A DNA stretch of 64,000 bases, from assembly GCA_038496445.1 (NCBI GenBank), contig JALMLS010000376.1, positions 620,001 to 684,000 of the forward strand, written 5' to 3'. The stretch's first letter is position 1. Every line of letters starts with the position of its first letter. Below the pieces are notes generated by a model, which saw nothing but the letters and a program-made list of their open reading frames with translations, searched no databases and was not told the origin of the DNA. A program made the translations under genes and the position numbers. Source of the stretch: Trichosphaerium sp. ATCC 40318. Its lineage: Eukaryota; Discosea; Flabellinia; Trichosidae. Below are positions 21,800-34,186 of the stretch, piece after piece.

Positions 21800-23151
21800 A
21801 TGAATCCGCTCAAGGCGCACCTGGGAGGTGGTTATGGGGATCTGGGTAGCTCTACACGCACATCAGATTTATACAAAGAACTACCTCCTAAAGAACCAGT
21901 TCCAGAGCCGCCAACAATGCCTGTAGGCAAATGGCGTAGCACTTTCGACGCTGCTGTACGAAAAGAACATAGAATTTCCATTGCGAAAGAGTATTCCGCG
22001 TTAACGGCATACGAACTACATACAAAACTAATGAGAGACTATTGTAAGATAATATTCAACTGATTTGGTTCTAAATCGCTCTAGACAAATACTATGGTGG
22101 TAAAAAAACAGATTTTAAAGAGTATGAGAAGGTTAAAACGGATAAAGACGTATTAAAAGAAGAACACAGGTAATTTTGGCAAATTGCGATAAAAAATGTT
22201 GAAATGTCATACTCAATCTTTTGTTTTGCGTACAGATTTATTAGAACTGAGGATGATAATGATAACTCAACGTGGTCTAAAAAATTAGCTAAAAAGTATT
22301 ATGATAAACTATTCAAAGAGTTTTGTGTTGTAGATTTAAGCCGTTGTGATGAGGGAAAGGTACGGTTGCAAATGATTTTATTCCAAAAAAAAACCACAGA
22401 GTTTGACTCTTGGACAGCTTGGACTACGCTGGCGTACAAGAAAGGAGGTGTTGGCTACAAAAGGACAATTTATATGTGCGGAAAAGAAGTGCCAAGAGAA
22501 GAGACGGTTAACTGTACTTGAGGTACATAATTAGCTTTACTTCCTATTTTTTTCTCATTTTGTTTTTGACACATGTCACATTTTTCAAATGGCAAAATAT
22601 CTTTAATTATCGTTTGTTACTTACCTTAAAAATTATTTTTGTTACTTAAACCCTTCTAAATTAATTTGTAGCTTCCTTTCGCCTACAAAGAAAACGGTGA
22701 AAAAAAATCAGCTCTTGTTAAATGTAAGGCGTGCCCTAAGTGTTATGATAAGTTAAAAAAGTTGCGTGGTAATAGAAAAGACTATCGCAAAGAACGTAAA
22801 AGGCGAAGAGAAGAAAAGTACGTGCAACTGTCTTGTATTCTCTGACATTTTCTTTTTTTTTTGTGGGCATAAGTTAGCTACAAGATGCAAGCGGTAAACG
22901 TTTTTTATCCAAGTTGAAACAAAAGTGACACATCCTGGTGTTGTATTTCTTGAACAAGCCCTGCTATCTCCAGGTATTGTTAGTTCTAAGAAGCCTTTAG
23001 GGGTACTGACAATGATGGAAGAAGAAAGAGAAGATTATATGGTAAATCTCTACAAGAAGAAGATTCTGTTGATGAAAGTTCTGTTGATGATAGTGTAAGA
23101 AGCGAGAAGGTAACACAAGATTTATTGGATAAGCTATTGGGTGTAAAATAA
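21800..23151 (+). CDS. FRA10AC1: FRA10AC1 homolog
   Basis: Conserved blocks are all present: LTAYELHTKLMRDYDKYYGG, then HRFIRTEDDNDNSTWSKKLA, KKYYDKLFKEFCVVDLSR, LGLRWRTRKEVLATKGQFIC followed by AEKKC, and ENGEKKSALVKCKACPKC. FRA10AC1 is a nuclear protein reported in spliceosomal C-complex preparations. The C-terminal part beyond the cysteine block is basic (RKERKRRREEK) and then acidic (VDESSVDDSVRSEKV), with less certain exon joins. The start is the ATG at 21800, 69 bp from the SURF1 start, so the two share a bidirectional promoter. About six exons. Confidence 0.9.
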
Positions 23152-23307
23152 AAAAATATTTGTAAGTCAAAACTGCCATCAAACTACTGTTGTGGAGTGT
23201 AAAAAACCCCTTTGGCAGTGCACTTACCAAATTAAGACGTTCATTCACAGCGTTAGGAATTTCTGAATTTTCAAGAAGAAGTTCGTTTAAAGCGGCTAGG
23301 ATACTTG

Positions 23308-25880
23308 ATGAAGCTACAGTTGGTGTTGTTTCTGTTCTTTATAGTAGTTACACTCTCACAAGACTACCCGTTGTGTAGTGAGGGCCCAATATTTTTTTAC
23401 AACCATTACTCCATCCCATGTATTGTAAATGGTACTGATAGCTATTGTGATTGTCAAGACAACCAATACTGGGTGCGTATTGTGTTTTAAATGATATTTT
23501 GTTTTAAAGGCTTGTAATAGAAACCTGGATTACAACAATGCGTAGATTGTCCTTATGCAACCACAGTGAACAAAATTACGTGTCCAGATTACTCAAAAAA
23601 CTGCAGTACGTCTCTAATACATTAATAATACGCCTAAGTATGTCTAGCGCTTACCATTTCATGTGATTTCCCTTTCAAACAAAAAAAAGGAACAAACACT
23701 ACAGGTACGCTTTGGAAACACTGTGGAACGTGTTTTTACGTTTTCTTTTAGATGCTCATTGCGAGTGGAGTGTTAGTGACTGGGAAGATGGATTTGTTGA
23801 TTTAAATAGACTTCCTTATGTACTATCCACGACAGCTGTTGGTTTTCTCATCTTTTTCGTGGTTGTAGTCATGTTAAGGCATGATATAATTGCATGGAAT
23901 AGTGGGTTAGGCAACACTTGTGAGCCATCTGATGTGATCGTCAATGAAGAATCTGTCCTTGTAGAGGACATATTAGAGAAGAATAGTATAGGTGATAAGA
24001 ATCATGTTGTTTACTATAGAAGCAACGGAGGCAGAGGTCTTGATTTCGCGTTGTTGTTTTGGAATTTATTTACAACAAGTTTGGTAATGCTATCTAACTC
24101 AGTTGAAGCTAACTCTGTACGTTTTATATGCATAGCGGCTAAGAAATAAGCGAATACTCATTCATTCTAGAGTAATAGTATTTCCAAAAAATGGGAACAA
24201 GCTATAGCTAGAAGGTTACTTATAGCCTCTAGTCATTCGTCATGGGCTGTCTTCGGTTTTGTTATTGCATTGTATGCATTGATTCTATCTTGGAACTTTA
24301 TAGGACCAATTATTTTGACGTCAATGTTGTACCTCCCTTTTGGTAAAGTGAAGAGTAAAAAGATGCTTTTGCTCGTAAAGCAATATCCAACATTATCCTA
24401 GAGGTAGAAGTTCTGCTTTACATCCTTTTATGCGTTGAGTGTTTCCTAAAGGGGTTAGGTTATTAGTCTTACAACTGGGTTGATGGTGAAGCATATTATA
24501 TTCATTGTACTACTCCCTGTGTTGATGACAATTGCTACTTTTAAGTCTGGTATACATATAAATACGCCACTGCTCTGTGTTACAGTTGCACTCTATGTTG
24601 TACGTAAACACCATATTGCAAATTAGAGATCTTCGACGCTATTTTTTTCCTGCATGCTTATTGTGGGAGTGCAAGGCTTCTTTTATCAAATGTATTGATG
24701 TTGAGATATTTTTACTTCTGTTCTTAATTTATTCTTATTGGCTTTTTTTTTAGCTGCTTATACCTTCTTTAATATTATCGATGACTGTTCAAGGATATTA
24801 TATACTTACTACAAGAAAGTATATTAGAACCATACTTATATTTATTATGGGTATAAAGAAAAAACCAAAAAAAAAGAAAAATGAATGTTGCAAGAATTTT
24901 TGGAAATCATTTTTTCACTCCTTATGTACGTGACAACTTAACAAATTCTGACTAATGTGTTTTTTACTTTAAGTGTTTGGACATGTTGGATTCTTGTTTA
25001 GGGCTATAATTGGTTCTCTAATACTAGTTCCGTTTACAGTAAGAACAAAAGTTTTTTTTTTCATTCAACACATTTTTATTTGGTTTTCAAAGATGTTGTA
25101 CTTGTTTCACATGTGTACTATTGTCGACAGCAATCAAGCTATTCAACAACTGTTCAGTATTGTTTACTTTGACTGATACCATCCTATCACATAAAAAATG
25201 AAGCGGCATCTTTTAAATAGAGTAATGTCGTGATTAGCCTCTTGTTTTTCCCAAACAAAATTAAACTTCCGAATAATTTGAACTCACTAAAGCCTTCAAC
25301 CTTTGTAGTTGTTCTATCTGGTACTACGATTAATTGGATATCCAGAAGAACCTACAAAGCCTGTAAAAAAATACTCTCATACAAAACATCTTGCAAAAAA
25401 GGTAAGCTTGTGGATATTTCTAAATATACATGTCTTATAAACTTGTAGGTTACTCTTTTTGGGTTCTCAAGGTTCAGTAATAGCTTCTCGTGCTCATTCA
25501 TTATTGTACGTATCTATTCAGCAAGTGGTTTACACTAAATGCTGTGATTAGGTGATTCCATACATTGGACCGTACTTGTATGTATTGAGTAGAATGTCAG
25601 CAAAGGTACATCTTTTATCTTTCTGTGTCCGTATTTACTGGTTTTCTAGTGTGGTCTTTGGTTTTTTTCCAAGTGGTTCAAGCCCTCTGATGGCAAAACT
25701 ATGAATATTGAGAACGAACCTGGTCCGCTCGTTAGGTACAAATATTTTTACCTTACCACTATTTGTAACTTATTGTTGGTTCTTTATAGGGTTGCATCTC
25801 TTTGGTTGTATCCACTTATACCGCTACTACTTCTTGTAATACCACAAGGTTTTAGTATTTCTCACCTTATTTTTAAGTGA
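23308..25880 (+). CDS. Large multipass membrane protein with cysteine-rich ectodomain
   Basis: A signal peptide (MKLQLVLFLFFIVVTLSQ) precedes a short ectodomain with many cysteines in CxxC-like spacing (CIVNGTDSYCDCQDNQYW, LQQCVDCPYATTVNKITC). At least seven hydrophobic segments follow, including LSTTAVGFLIFFVVVVMLR, AVFGFVIALYALILSWNF, GFLFRAIIGSLILVPF and a final LWLYPLIPLLLLVIPQGF. Ten or more small exons run to a TGA near 25880. The cysteine-rich front resembles extracellular modules of protist surface or receptor-like proteins, but no family could be named. Frame continuity through 24380-24960 is only partly resolved, so exon number and exact C-terminus are approximate. Confidence 0.6.
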
Positions 25881-26101
25881 GATACGCAATAATAAAAACA
25901 CCATGTACACATTTCAAATGAGCAAACATTAGGCATTTGAATCACAATAACACCATTGCAACTACAATGGTAGAAACTACTAGTACTTTATTTTGTATTT
26001 GGTATATTACATGCACGTACAGTGCAGAAAGTGAGATATTAAACACGTGATATTCTATACTACAAGAAATTTATTTGTTTTTTCACAGTTGAGCTAATTC
26101 T

Positions 26102-27630
26102 TTAGAGTACTTGAACAGTGTATAGTCTTATTACAGGCATATGGCTATTTGGATCACTCTCTTTTAGAACAATACAAAGGCGGCCATCAACGAAAAATAG
26201 ACGCACGTGACATCTTAAATGTGATACTTTAAACTCCTTATCAAACCGTAGTTGAATAAGAGCGCCATGTGTTGGGAAGTATTTATAAAAAATACCAGTG
26301 TTTGTAACAATATAAACATTACCTTTATAATCTACTGTAAATTCCCATTGTCTAGAGTTTATATCACCCAATATTGTTGATACTTTTAGTGACTTATGAT
26401 CAATACGTTGAATAGCAGAGCTGTATGCAGAAGAAGATACAAAGACATTACCTTTGAGCAAGATTAGTCAATAAAAGGTTAAAAAAACAAACGGACAGGC
26501 AATAAAACAATTAGTTTAAAAATGGCGCTTGCTGCGGCTGGACAAAATATCGATACTATATTCATTCTTCAGAGAGATTGCATTTTATGTAAAAAAGATT
26601 TTGAGTTGTAGCTAAGAGAAGAAATGCGAAAAAAATAAGAAACCACTCCGCTTGAAATTTATCAACCACAGAAAACCACAAAAAAAAAAATCTGTTAGTC
26701 GGTATGCTCCTTCATTCGCACCTTTCAAATCAGCAGCAAGTTTTGTTGGCATCCTAGAAATATTCTTTGTCAACAGTGTAGCCTTTTGTTCTTTAACCAA
26801 TATCTTATGAATAACGTGATGCTTTGAGTTTGCTGCATATAAATACTTCCCATGTATATCAAAAGTAATACCTTTGAACCGCGTAGGTACTGTTTCAAGT
26901 ACTCCTTCATCATTCATAAACGGACTGAATTGGTTCTCTATATGATGCAATTTAACAGTGCTTACAGTGTACTCAGCAGCCTTAGACAAACTTTTTGGTG
27001 TAAGAGTTCTTATTGCGCAATTATCAGTGTCTGATACGTATATAACCCCATCAGGGCTTATAGCTGTGTCATAAGGTGCATTAAACCTTGCCTTCTTTCC
27101 ACTACTGTCTACAAATCCCTTTTTCATTGGAGAACCTAAAACAAGACCAAAAGTTAAAAAACTTTTCATTTTTGTTTCGTTGAAAACAGTTTAAATACCC
27201 GCAATAACTGCCATTCTCTCCTCTTTTACATAGTATTTCCTTATACAGTGCGCCATCATGTCAACGAATATAATCTAGACAGTTTGAGCTGATTTAATAA
27301 GATTACATGGAACATACGTCTCCGTTGGCGTCAATACTAACGCCACTTGGAAATCCTGTGGCTGCTCTCTTTATTGGGCCATCATTAGAGCCTTTGTGGC
27401 AAGTGAATACATGAACAGGCGAAAATCGCTTGCAAAGGACCTGAGACGATTTAATAAAGCCTTTAGAATGTCTGTTGAGTTATTACCACACCAGGATCAC
27501 TAAGGTCTACCAAGTACTTAAAGTTGCGAGATACGAGCCTAGCGTTCAACAACGAGGTTAATTTTAACCGTTCAAACAAGTTCAGGATCCATATATCCTC
27601 TGGTAGCGAAAATAGCGTCACGTCCTCCAT
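26102..27630 (-). CDS. F-box protein with NHL repeats
   Basis: The N-terminal F-box is LFSLPEDIWILNLFERLKL then LLNARLVSRNFKYLV. It is followed by NHL-type beta-propeller blades: TGFPSGVSIDANGD-IIFVDMMAHCIRKYYV, RFNAPYDTAISPDGVIYVSD-TDNCAIRTL, FKGITFDIHGKYLYAANS-KHHVIHKI, and FTVDYKGNVYIVTNTG near the C-terminus. F-box proteins recruit substrates to SCF (Skp1-cullin) ubiquitin ligases; here the propeller would be the substrate-binding part, by analogy. Six or so exons, with phase-0 and phase-1 joins that keep the NHL pattern. The true ATG is at 27630. It neighbours another F-box gene at 28311 on the same strand. Confidence 0.8.
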
Positions 27631-28310
27631 TAACGAAATGTACAACTGGAACAGGCCTTACAATAATACAATACTCCACAACAATTAAGAAAATTCAACA
27701 GAATTCTTGCTAAAACGCTCCTTCGCCGCCACTAAAGCTTATCCCAGCTCGTATTTAGCGGCTATGAAACGGCTACTTTTATGGGACGTGTTATCAGCAT
27801 TGCAAGAGCTACGTACCAAATGAAAAGCATTCTCTGAAACATGGACGTGGGACGGCTGTTGAATTTGACAAAGAAACTTCAACTGTGACTACGCGAAAAC
27901 ACTATAGTGGTCTTTGCTACTGAGATGAATAAAGTAACGGGCCCTCTTACGTTCAAATCAGAACATAGAAGGACGGCATTCCAGTTCGATGGTGTACCAT
28001 GTACGGAATTCGTTTTGCTACCAAATGACAAATCAAAGCTCCACTTTTTACCCTAGCATTAGACCACTTCCTCAATCAACCAACCTGAGACACCGAGATT
28101 GTTTTGGAAGGAAAGGAACACATCTGTACTGACAGATAGATCGAGCGCAGAGCGAGCGTGTGGGATTTATTTACAACGCGATCACGAAGTCAAAATTTTT
28201 GGTTTATTTTTTTCGAGTAACAAATTTGAAACTAGGGTGCGGTGGGTGATTTCTGCTTGCTATCCTGTTACTGTCGTTGTAGGTTACGAGTTGGTACTGG
28301 TCCATCGCGT
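27631..28310. other. Intergenic, no gene seen
   Basis: 680 bp between two same-strand F-box genes. A 105-codon plus-strand frame at 28099-28416 overlaps the end of the LRR gene and has no family features, so it is treated as chance. The region must contain the promoter of the NHL gene. Confidence 0.5.
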
Positions 28311-29495
28311 TCAAACCTCTGAAATGTGTTCATCTTCAGTCATAAAAGTAATGCCCAAGTCTTCAACATCTTTTTTGTTAAACTTATCAGATAGTTGCGA
28401 GTGGATGTTAAGGTAAACAAGAGAAGTTAAGTGTTTCAAACAGCCCATGGTTAGCTTGCTTCCGATTAAGATATTGAGTCGCTCCAGATTAACCAATTGA
28501 TTCATACCTGCATCTGTAATATAACATAATCCAAGGGTGAGGTGTTTCAAATTAGGTAAGTAACTCAATCCTTCATATGTTTTGGAAAAGTAGTTCTCAA
28601 TATGGAGGTAATCAATAGTACTTAGGTGTCTTATATTCTCGCCTTTAATAGTGCTGTTTTTGATTATGAGGTGCTTGAGATTAACCAAGTGCTTGAAACA
28701 AGAACCTGTAATGTTTCTACAAAAAGCAAGTTTGAGGTGCTGAAGATTGGTAAGGTGCTTTAAACATGAGTCTGTAATTGAACCATTATCAAACAGGATT
28801 AGTTTCTTGAGACCGACCAACTGCTGTAATGACGAATCTGAAACTCTCAATGCCCTGTGAAGACCTAGATGTTTTACATTTGTAAGGTGTCTTATCTCAT
28901 CGTTTACAATTTCATTGTTGCGAATAGAAACTGAGTGTGTATTGCAAAAGTGCTTGAGCCATCCTTTGCATACTTTGCTAATTATGATTTTGTGAACATT
29001 AGAAAGTTCTTTTATGCCCTTCTCATTAATGTTGCTACATCCATCGATATTAATCGTGTGCACAGACTTGAGAGCTTTTAAAGAAATATCTGATATACCT
29101 GAGTTTCTTAACGAAATCTTGTGGATAGTGGTGCCTGTTTTGACAAGCGCGCGAATGTTTGCATTTGTAGTGAAATGTGAACAATAAATAGTATGAACAC
29201 CAGCCAGACAAGCCATCTCAATGTCTGAATACGTTAATATTTCTCCTTTACGACGATAACAAATAATTCTTGTATTTTTTAGCAAGGGACTGCCTTTCAG
29301 GACGCGACAATCTTCCGAAGCATTCAATATGATCCTCTCAAACCCAATATTATGTCGAATAATATCATTAAACTGATGAGATACTATAGAAGCCGTGAAA
29401 CGTTCTTTTCTCTTTAAATAGCTTAAAACATTTGTCAGTGTCTCTGGTGGTAGATCTTCGAGTGGTTTGGAAGGAAAACAAGCTGTAGTATTCAT
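28311..29495 (-). CDS. F-box protein with leucine-rich repeats
   Basis: One uninterrupted exon encodes about 394 residues from the ATG at 29495 (MNTTACFPSKPLEDLPPETL). The open frame extends 34 codons further upstream without an ATG. A clear F-box (LPPETLTNVLSYLKRKERF, SHQFNDIIRHN) is followed by about ten LRRs of roughly 24 residues, such as HLTNLQHLKLAFCRNITGSC and QLVGLKKLILFDNGSITDS. These are the cysteine-containing type found in FBXL proteins. It likely selects substrates for an SCF ubiquitin ligase, by family analogy. It is intronless among intron-rich neighbours, which hints at retroposition or transfer. It ends EDEHISEV. Confidence 0.88.
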   Translation of the reverse strand: MNTTACFPSKPLEDLPPETLTNVLSYLKRKERFTASIVSHQFNDIIRHNIGFERIILNASEDCRVLKGSPLLKNTRIICYRRKGEILTYSDIEMACLAGVHTIYCSHFTTNANIRALVKTGTTIHKISLRNSGISDISLKALKSVHTINIDGCSNINEKGIKELSNVHKIIISKVCKGWLKHFCNTHSVSIRNNEIVNDEIRHLTNVKHLGLHRALRVSDSSLQQLVGLKKLILFDNGSITDSCLKHLTNLQHLKLAFCRNITGSCFKHLVNLKHLIIKNSTIKGENIRHLSTIDYLHIENYFSKTYEGLSYLPNLKHLTLGLCYITDAGMNQLVNLERLNILIGSKLTMGCLKHLTSLVYLNIHSQLSDKFNKKDVEDLGITFMTEDEHISEV

Positions 29496-30113
29496 CGTAG
29501 TACCAAACACGTGGCACAAAAGCGGTAAGAGTTTTTTATCGAAAGGAAATAATCCTGACCACGCTAGTATAGTTACAAGCTGGAACGTTGAAGGCACACG
29601 AAAGATGATAATATGTGTAAGAGAGACGTGGCCTTAGTTGTAGGATAATAGCGTATTTATTAATAGGTCATTACATAATTCAGAGATTACATTTTAATGT
29701 TCATTATCGAGATATCATTAATCTCATGATTAAATGTAATCAGAGAATAGTAACATACGTTATACAAGCACTTTCACAGAGTTATCTTTTAAGAACAGCA
29801 AGAACAGCCAAGCTATTGACTTAAAAGAAGACTTAAATAACCATTTGCCTTCAACTAAGCTTTGTTTGCGTTTGCTACGAAGTCTACTTGCATAGTTTTT
29901 TTCCCTTTCCTTATTTTCTACTATCACTTTTGTATCAAGTTAACCACCTAGTACGTGCCGCTGGCCAACTTTGAAAAAGTTCGTAAACAATAGTGCAAGT
30001 GCAAAGTCAAAAAAACCAGATTTTTTTTACAGCAAACTTTTTTTCATTTAAAAGTATTCCCATTTGTATTTACATTTACCCACTATTTTGTGGTTTGGTG
30101 TTATACTTAGCAC
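29496..30113. other. Intergenic, no gene seen
   Basis: 618 bp upstream of the F-box/LRR start and downstream of the SCI1-like gene. It holds the open extension of the LRR frame to 29597 without an ATG. Overlapping plus-strand frames at 29993-30309 are antisense to the SCI1-like gene end and lack homology. Confidence 0.5.
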
Positions 30114-31168
30114 TCAACCATATCTTTGTTTGGCGAGTTGTTTTAAGAACGCCATTGTCTCATTTTCTTTTTGCTCTTTCTTTGACCTTATCTCCTCAAT
30201 ATGTTTATCTTTTTCATGTCTTAGCTTCTCTCTACGTATCTCACGTTTCCTCATGTATCCTCCAAATGAATCATCTGTCTCATACTCGTTCATAGTAGCT
30301 ATCATCTGAACAACAAAGTAAACAAATCAAAACTTTGTAAAACATATGGATCAAAATGATATTTTCTCAAAATCTACGCACATCTTCATCCTTTCCTTTA
30401 TGAAACTTGTTTGCTGCTTTCCTCTTTTCCATTTGCTTGGCTCTAGGGTTATCTGGTTTCGGTACAAGTTCATCCATGACAGTATTATTATCCTTTTTCC
30501 ACTGTTTTCTTTCATATTTCAATTTCTTGTATGCTTTGTCACGACCTACAAGTAACAGTTACATCGCGTGGTACCAATGAATAATGCACATGCGTTCTCT
30601 AGAGTCTTCATCATCTGAATGTTCATCCCTACTTCGACCTGAACTTTGAGTAGGAGGCCTAGAGAATACCCGACCGAGATTTTCCGGCGCTGCTCTTCTT
30701 TTCTGATAAAAAACGCTTAGCATTTGCTTCAAGAATTTTTAATCAATTTTTAAATACCTTTGACGCATCTTGTATGGCCATATCACCTGTTTTATAGTAC
30801 TTATCTACGTTTTTGTTAGGTTTTATAACCAAACACTAAAAAAGCGTTTTCAGTACCTTCTAGCTTCCCTCTGTTCCAGTATTTGATAAATTTTTTGAAA
30901 TAGGAGTCAGCTTTCGATTCTTTAATGTCATAGCCCCTCTCCTTCTTTAACCACTTTGTGAACACCTTTTTCAGCGCTTTATAGTCACTTTTGTCTATTT
31001 CATCGCAATCTAACCTTAAATTACTCCCTAAACCGATATCTGCGCACTTTACCATATGGCAATGTAACCTTACGCCTTTTTCGAGGCCTTTCATCTGAAT
31101 CTACTTAAAAGTTACAACGAATGCGTGCACTCTTCAGTACCATCACTATGGCGTCGCTTGTGCGACAT
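30114..31168 (-). CDS. SCI1-like charged nuclear protein
   Basis: Exon 1 (31168-31141) encodes MSHKRRHSD and is spliced to DERPRKRRKVTLPYG, a clear basic nuclear-localisation stretch. The core IDKSDYKALKKVFTKWLKKE, YFKKFIKYWNRGKLEDKYY matches the short domain of plant SCI1 (style cell-cycle inhibitor 1) and related eukaryotic nuclear proteins. The rest is charged and probably coiled or disordered: RRAAPENLGRVFSRPP, then MNEYETDDSFGGYMRKREIR and a Lys/Glu-rich C-terminus ending LAKQRYG. Six small exons; one intron is only about 25 bp and would benefit from transcript support. Function beyond nuclear localisation is not deducible. Confidence 0.72.
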
Positions 31169-31649
31169 GATAACAGATTATGTATTGGAACAAGCAAATA
31201 CAAAAAGTCTGCACTATTCTTTATCACGTGGTTCTGCGACATGAGAACGCAAACAAGTTCTTCGATTACGCCAATTTTCGGTCTTCAATGGATGCATTGG
31301 TAAGAACCGTGTCAAGCCGAGAAACCTCACGTGAGTCTCAGACAGTATTCTATGAACATATGGCTAACCTTGTTCCACATCGGTTTTTAAAAGATAGTGC
31401 TGGTAGTTGTGTTAAGCTACTTCTTAGCCCCCACAACAGCCCACGAATTTGCACGAACATCGACATGGTTTGTGGTTTTGCCCAGAGTTTATAAACCGTT
31501 TAGATAGGGCGATATTTCCTCAGAGAAAAATGGTTTTATGCGTTACCTACTGGTTTTCATTGGTTTTGTTGAACCGAATTTTCCAATCATTTTGTTTACC
31601 TTAATCTTACTTTAAATAACCAACTTGTGTGTCACCGTAAATCACAGCC
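31169..31649. other. Divergent intergenic region
   Basis: 481 bp between the SCI1-like start (minus) and the lectin gene start (plus). Plus-strand frames at 31121-31494 are antisense or chance. Two CACGTG sites lie near 31226 and 31329. Both promoters should be here. Confidence 0.5.
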
Positions 31650-33713
31650 ATGAAAGCACAGCTTGTTAATCCCGTGTATTCTATGATCTGTGCTATGATC
31701 CTCCTAGGATCAACTCAAGGCGTTCTTCAATCAGCCTGTCAATGGAATAACACAGTTTATAAACTTCACAATGGCGTGTTTAACATGGACTGTATGCCAG
31801 GTGACGTTACAAGTAAAATGTTACAATCATTCATTGTATTATAGGCAACGCGCTAGTTATAGAAACTTTAGAAGAAGCAGCAATACTATCCCTATCACCG
31901 GTACATTATAATCTCAATTGTTTATCATTTTGATTGTTTAAAGGCAATACGTTTGGATATCCAGACAACAATGGCAGGACTCCTATGGTCGAGAAATCTA
32001 GTGCCTGTACTTCACACCCTCCATTCTAAACAAATAATGGAAGGTAGTATCAATGGGAGCATCTGCCTAGATAGAGGGGTACAATCATCTATATGATACT
32101 ATACTAATGCTTTACAGGTAATTACTCCATGCAATAGCTCTTTATATGTTTGCGAAGAAGTTGGTCCTAGTGCATATACGCCGTGTGTACCAGAAATAAA
32201 AACCACACCGTCATGTAGTGAGACTACACTCTCAACAGCGAGAAATGGTTTGGTTATCTACAGCCTTAACCTATTAACAAAGAATAGGGTTTTGCTACGA
32301 AGTCATTGATGGCGATAGCGTCACGTGGATACAAGCTCAAGGTTACTAAAGTAAACTTTAGTTTGCCTTTCTAAAAACTCTAGGGTTGTGCATGCGCAAT
32401 GGAGGCTCTTTAGCAATCACAAACACTGCAGAGGAACAAGACTTTATTGGTAATTTCACAAGCAATCTACCATCTACTCTTGCTTTTTGGCTTGCTTTGA
32501 GAAGAGATTTCGAGCCTCAAACAAGCGCACCGGCTGCTCGATCTTTCAGATGGGTACTTAAACACTTAGTGCCCTCAACTAATAGATATGCAGGTACCCT
32601 CTAATACATTGATAACAGACAGGAACTGGGCGCCGGGCAGGCCTTCTCATGTTGAATTTTCTGGTTTGTATACAAGCGACTGTGTTGCACTGTAAATATC
32701 TTGTTTACCATGCAAAGCTAAGACCTCATAGATTTGAAGAGGAGTGGGTCGACTTTTATTGTTCTTGGTACACAAACTTAGGAGTACAACCAAGAGCACT
32801 ATGCAAAACAAGAATCGAAGCACCTTTGCCACCTACAAATCAACCACAAGTTTCTCCTACTGAGCAGCCTACAATGGCTAGCAATTTCTCCACACCAACT
32901 ATGCGGCCTACTATAGTCCTTAGAAATGAAGTATTGGAAGTAAATGACACCGTTATTTCAGACACTACGCTAACTAATTCATGCACGTGTTTTTTTAACC
33001 TACTGTATTTGTATTAACCATCTTCTTGTTTAGCAACCATAATAGTCAATTCAAAGCTAAATATAAACGGAAACCTACGCGTACTAGGTAGTTCTGTGGC
33101 CGTATTTAATAATGGTACTTCTATTTCTGGTGATCTTTTGATAGATAGCTCCTCTACCATTCGCCTTGGCCAGGATTCAACAATTGAGATAAAAGGTAGG
33201 AAGCACCTACTGTACTAGTTATTTACCAATGATTTCAAAGGATGTGCTAGCCTAGCTGGGAATTTATCAGCAACTCTTCGACGGATAAGACAAGTATGCA
33301 GCTATCATACCTTGTCACCAGCCTTACCAAACTAGATAGCACGGTTGATCGAATATAATTGCTCTACTGGATCTTTTGATAGTATTAACATTACTTCAGT
33401 GGGTAGTACCATGCAATGTGAAACTTATGGTGTACGTACAGACCAAAGCAATACGGGTATTCAAGCAACTATGAGGTTGGTTACAACTTTGCTATACGTT
33501 TGTCTAAGTTATTCTAGGATTGATGATTCGAATTGTAGCACCTCAACCCTTGTCTTAGTTTTTTCAGTCATGACAGGAATAGTCGTAGTGTTTTTATGTT
33601 GTATTTTGGTGTTGGCATTGTTGTTCTCGAAGAAAGCAAGACAGACAATATTCCCGTTTAGAAAAAGACCTGTCATGAAGACCACTATGACAACAGTAGA
33701 GAGGTCCTCATAA
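31650..33713 (+). CDS. C-type-lectin type I membrane protein
   Basis: The N-terminal hydrophobic stretch (SMICAMILLGSTQGV) serves as signal peptide. A textbook CTLD follows: FCYEVIDGDSVTWIQAQGLC then MRNGGSLAITNTAEEQDFIG, FWLALRRD, SFRWV, NWAPGRPS, EEEWVDFYCSWY and ALCKTRI. After a Pro/Thr linker (PTNQPQVSPTEQPTM) comes a beta-rich region (INGNLRVLGSSVAVFNNGTS, ISGDLLIDSSSTIRLGQDS) of the same type as in the 13985-15243 protein. A transmembrane helix (LVLVFSVMTGIVVVFLCCIL) and a basic tail ending TVERSS complete it. No EPN or QPD sugar-specificity motif is obvious, so the ligand is unknown. About ten exons; joins between 31840 and 32220 are approximate. Confidence 0.8.
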
Positions 33714-34186
33714 TAAATAATAATACAACATAATGCGGTTAACTGAACTATATATGCTCCCGAAGATACACGTGATTTTTTTGGAAATTGTTGTTTTTGC
33801 ATCGGTCTTCCTCATGATTGAGTTTCAAGTAGTTTTTCCTCTGGTATTTGCGCTTATTTTTAGAAAAATTCCACGTGTCTTCGCGTTTATGTTACAACTA
33901 TTCCGTGTTCACACAAATGTAAATCACCTCTTCTACTAAGCCGTTTACCAAAAAAATAAGTATTAACAGAACTTCAAGTTTACTTGAGAATTGCTACTAA
34001 AAAAAGCAGTTGTTACTTAAAAAATGCTTCATCCTTCAACAGCAAGGCTCAAACGGAGTTAAAAATAATTGTTAGTGGGTGTTCGTGTTATGGTGCTATA
34101 CTTTACGTACTCCGCGATATGATGAAACTCATTTTTCACCTAAAAACTACACATTGTGACTTAAGCATTTTTAACAAAAAAAGCAA
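33714..34186. other. Intergenic, no convincing gene
   Basis: 473 bp. A 68-codon frame with an ATG at 33733 (MRLTELYMLPKIHVIFLEIV) is hydrophobic but has no homology and no splice support. It could be a small membrane peptide or chance. Confidence 0.4.

Noticed and set aside
29496-29597. N-terminal extension of the F-box/LRR frame.
   Set aside because: The extension has no ATG (it opens at GTG); the first ATG, at 29495, lies just before the F-box.
31121-31494. Plus-strand frames near the SCI1-like gene start.
   Set aside because: They are antisense to exon 1 of that gene or cross its promoter, and show no homology.
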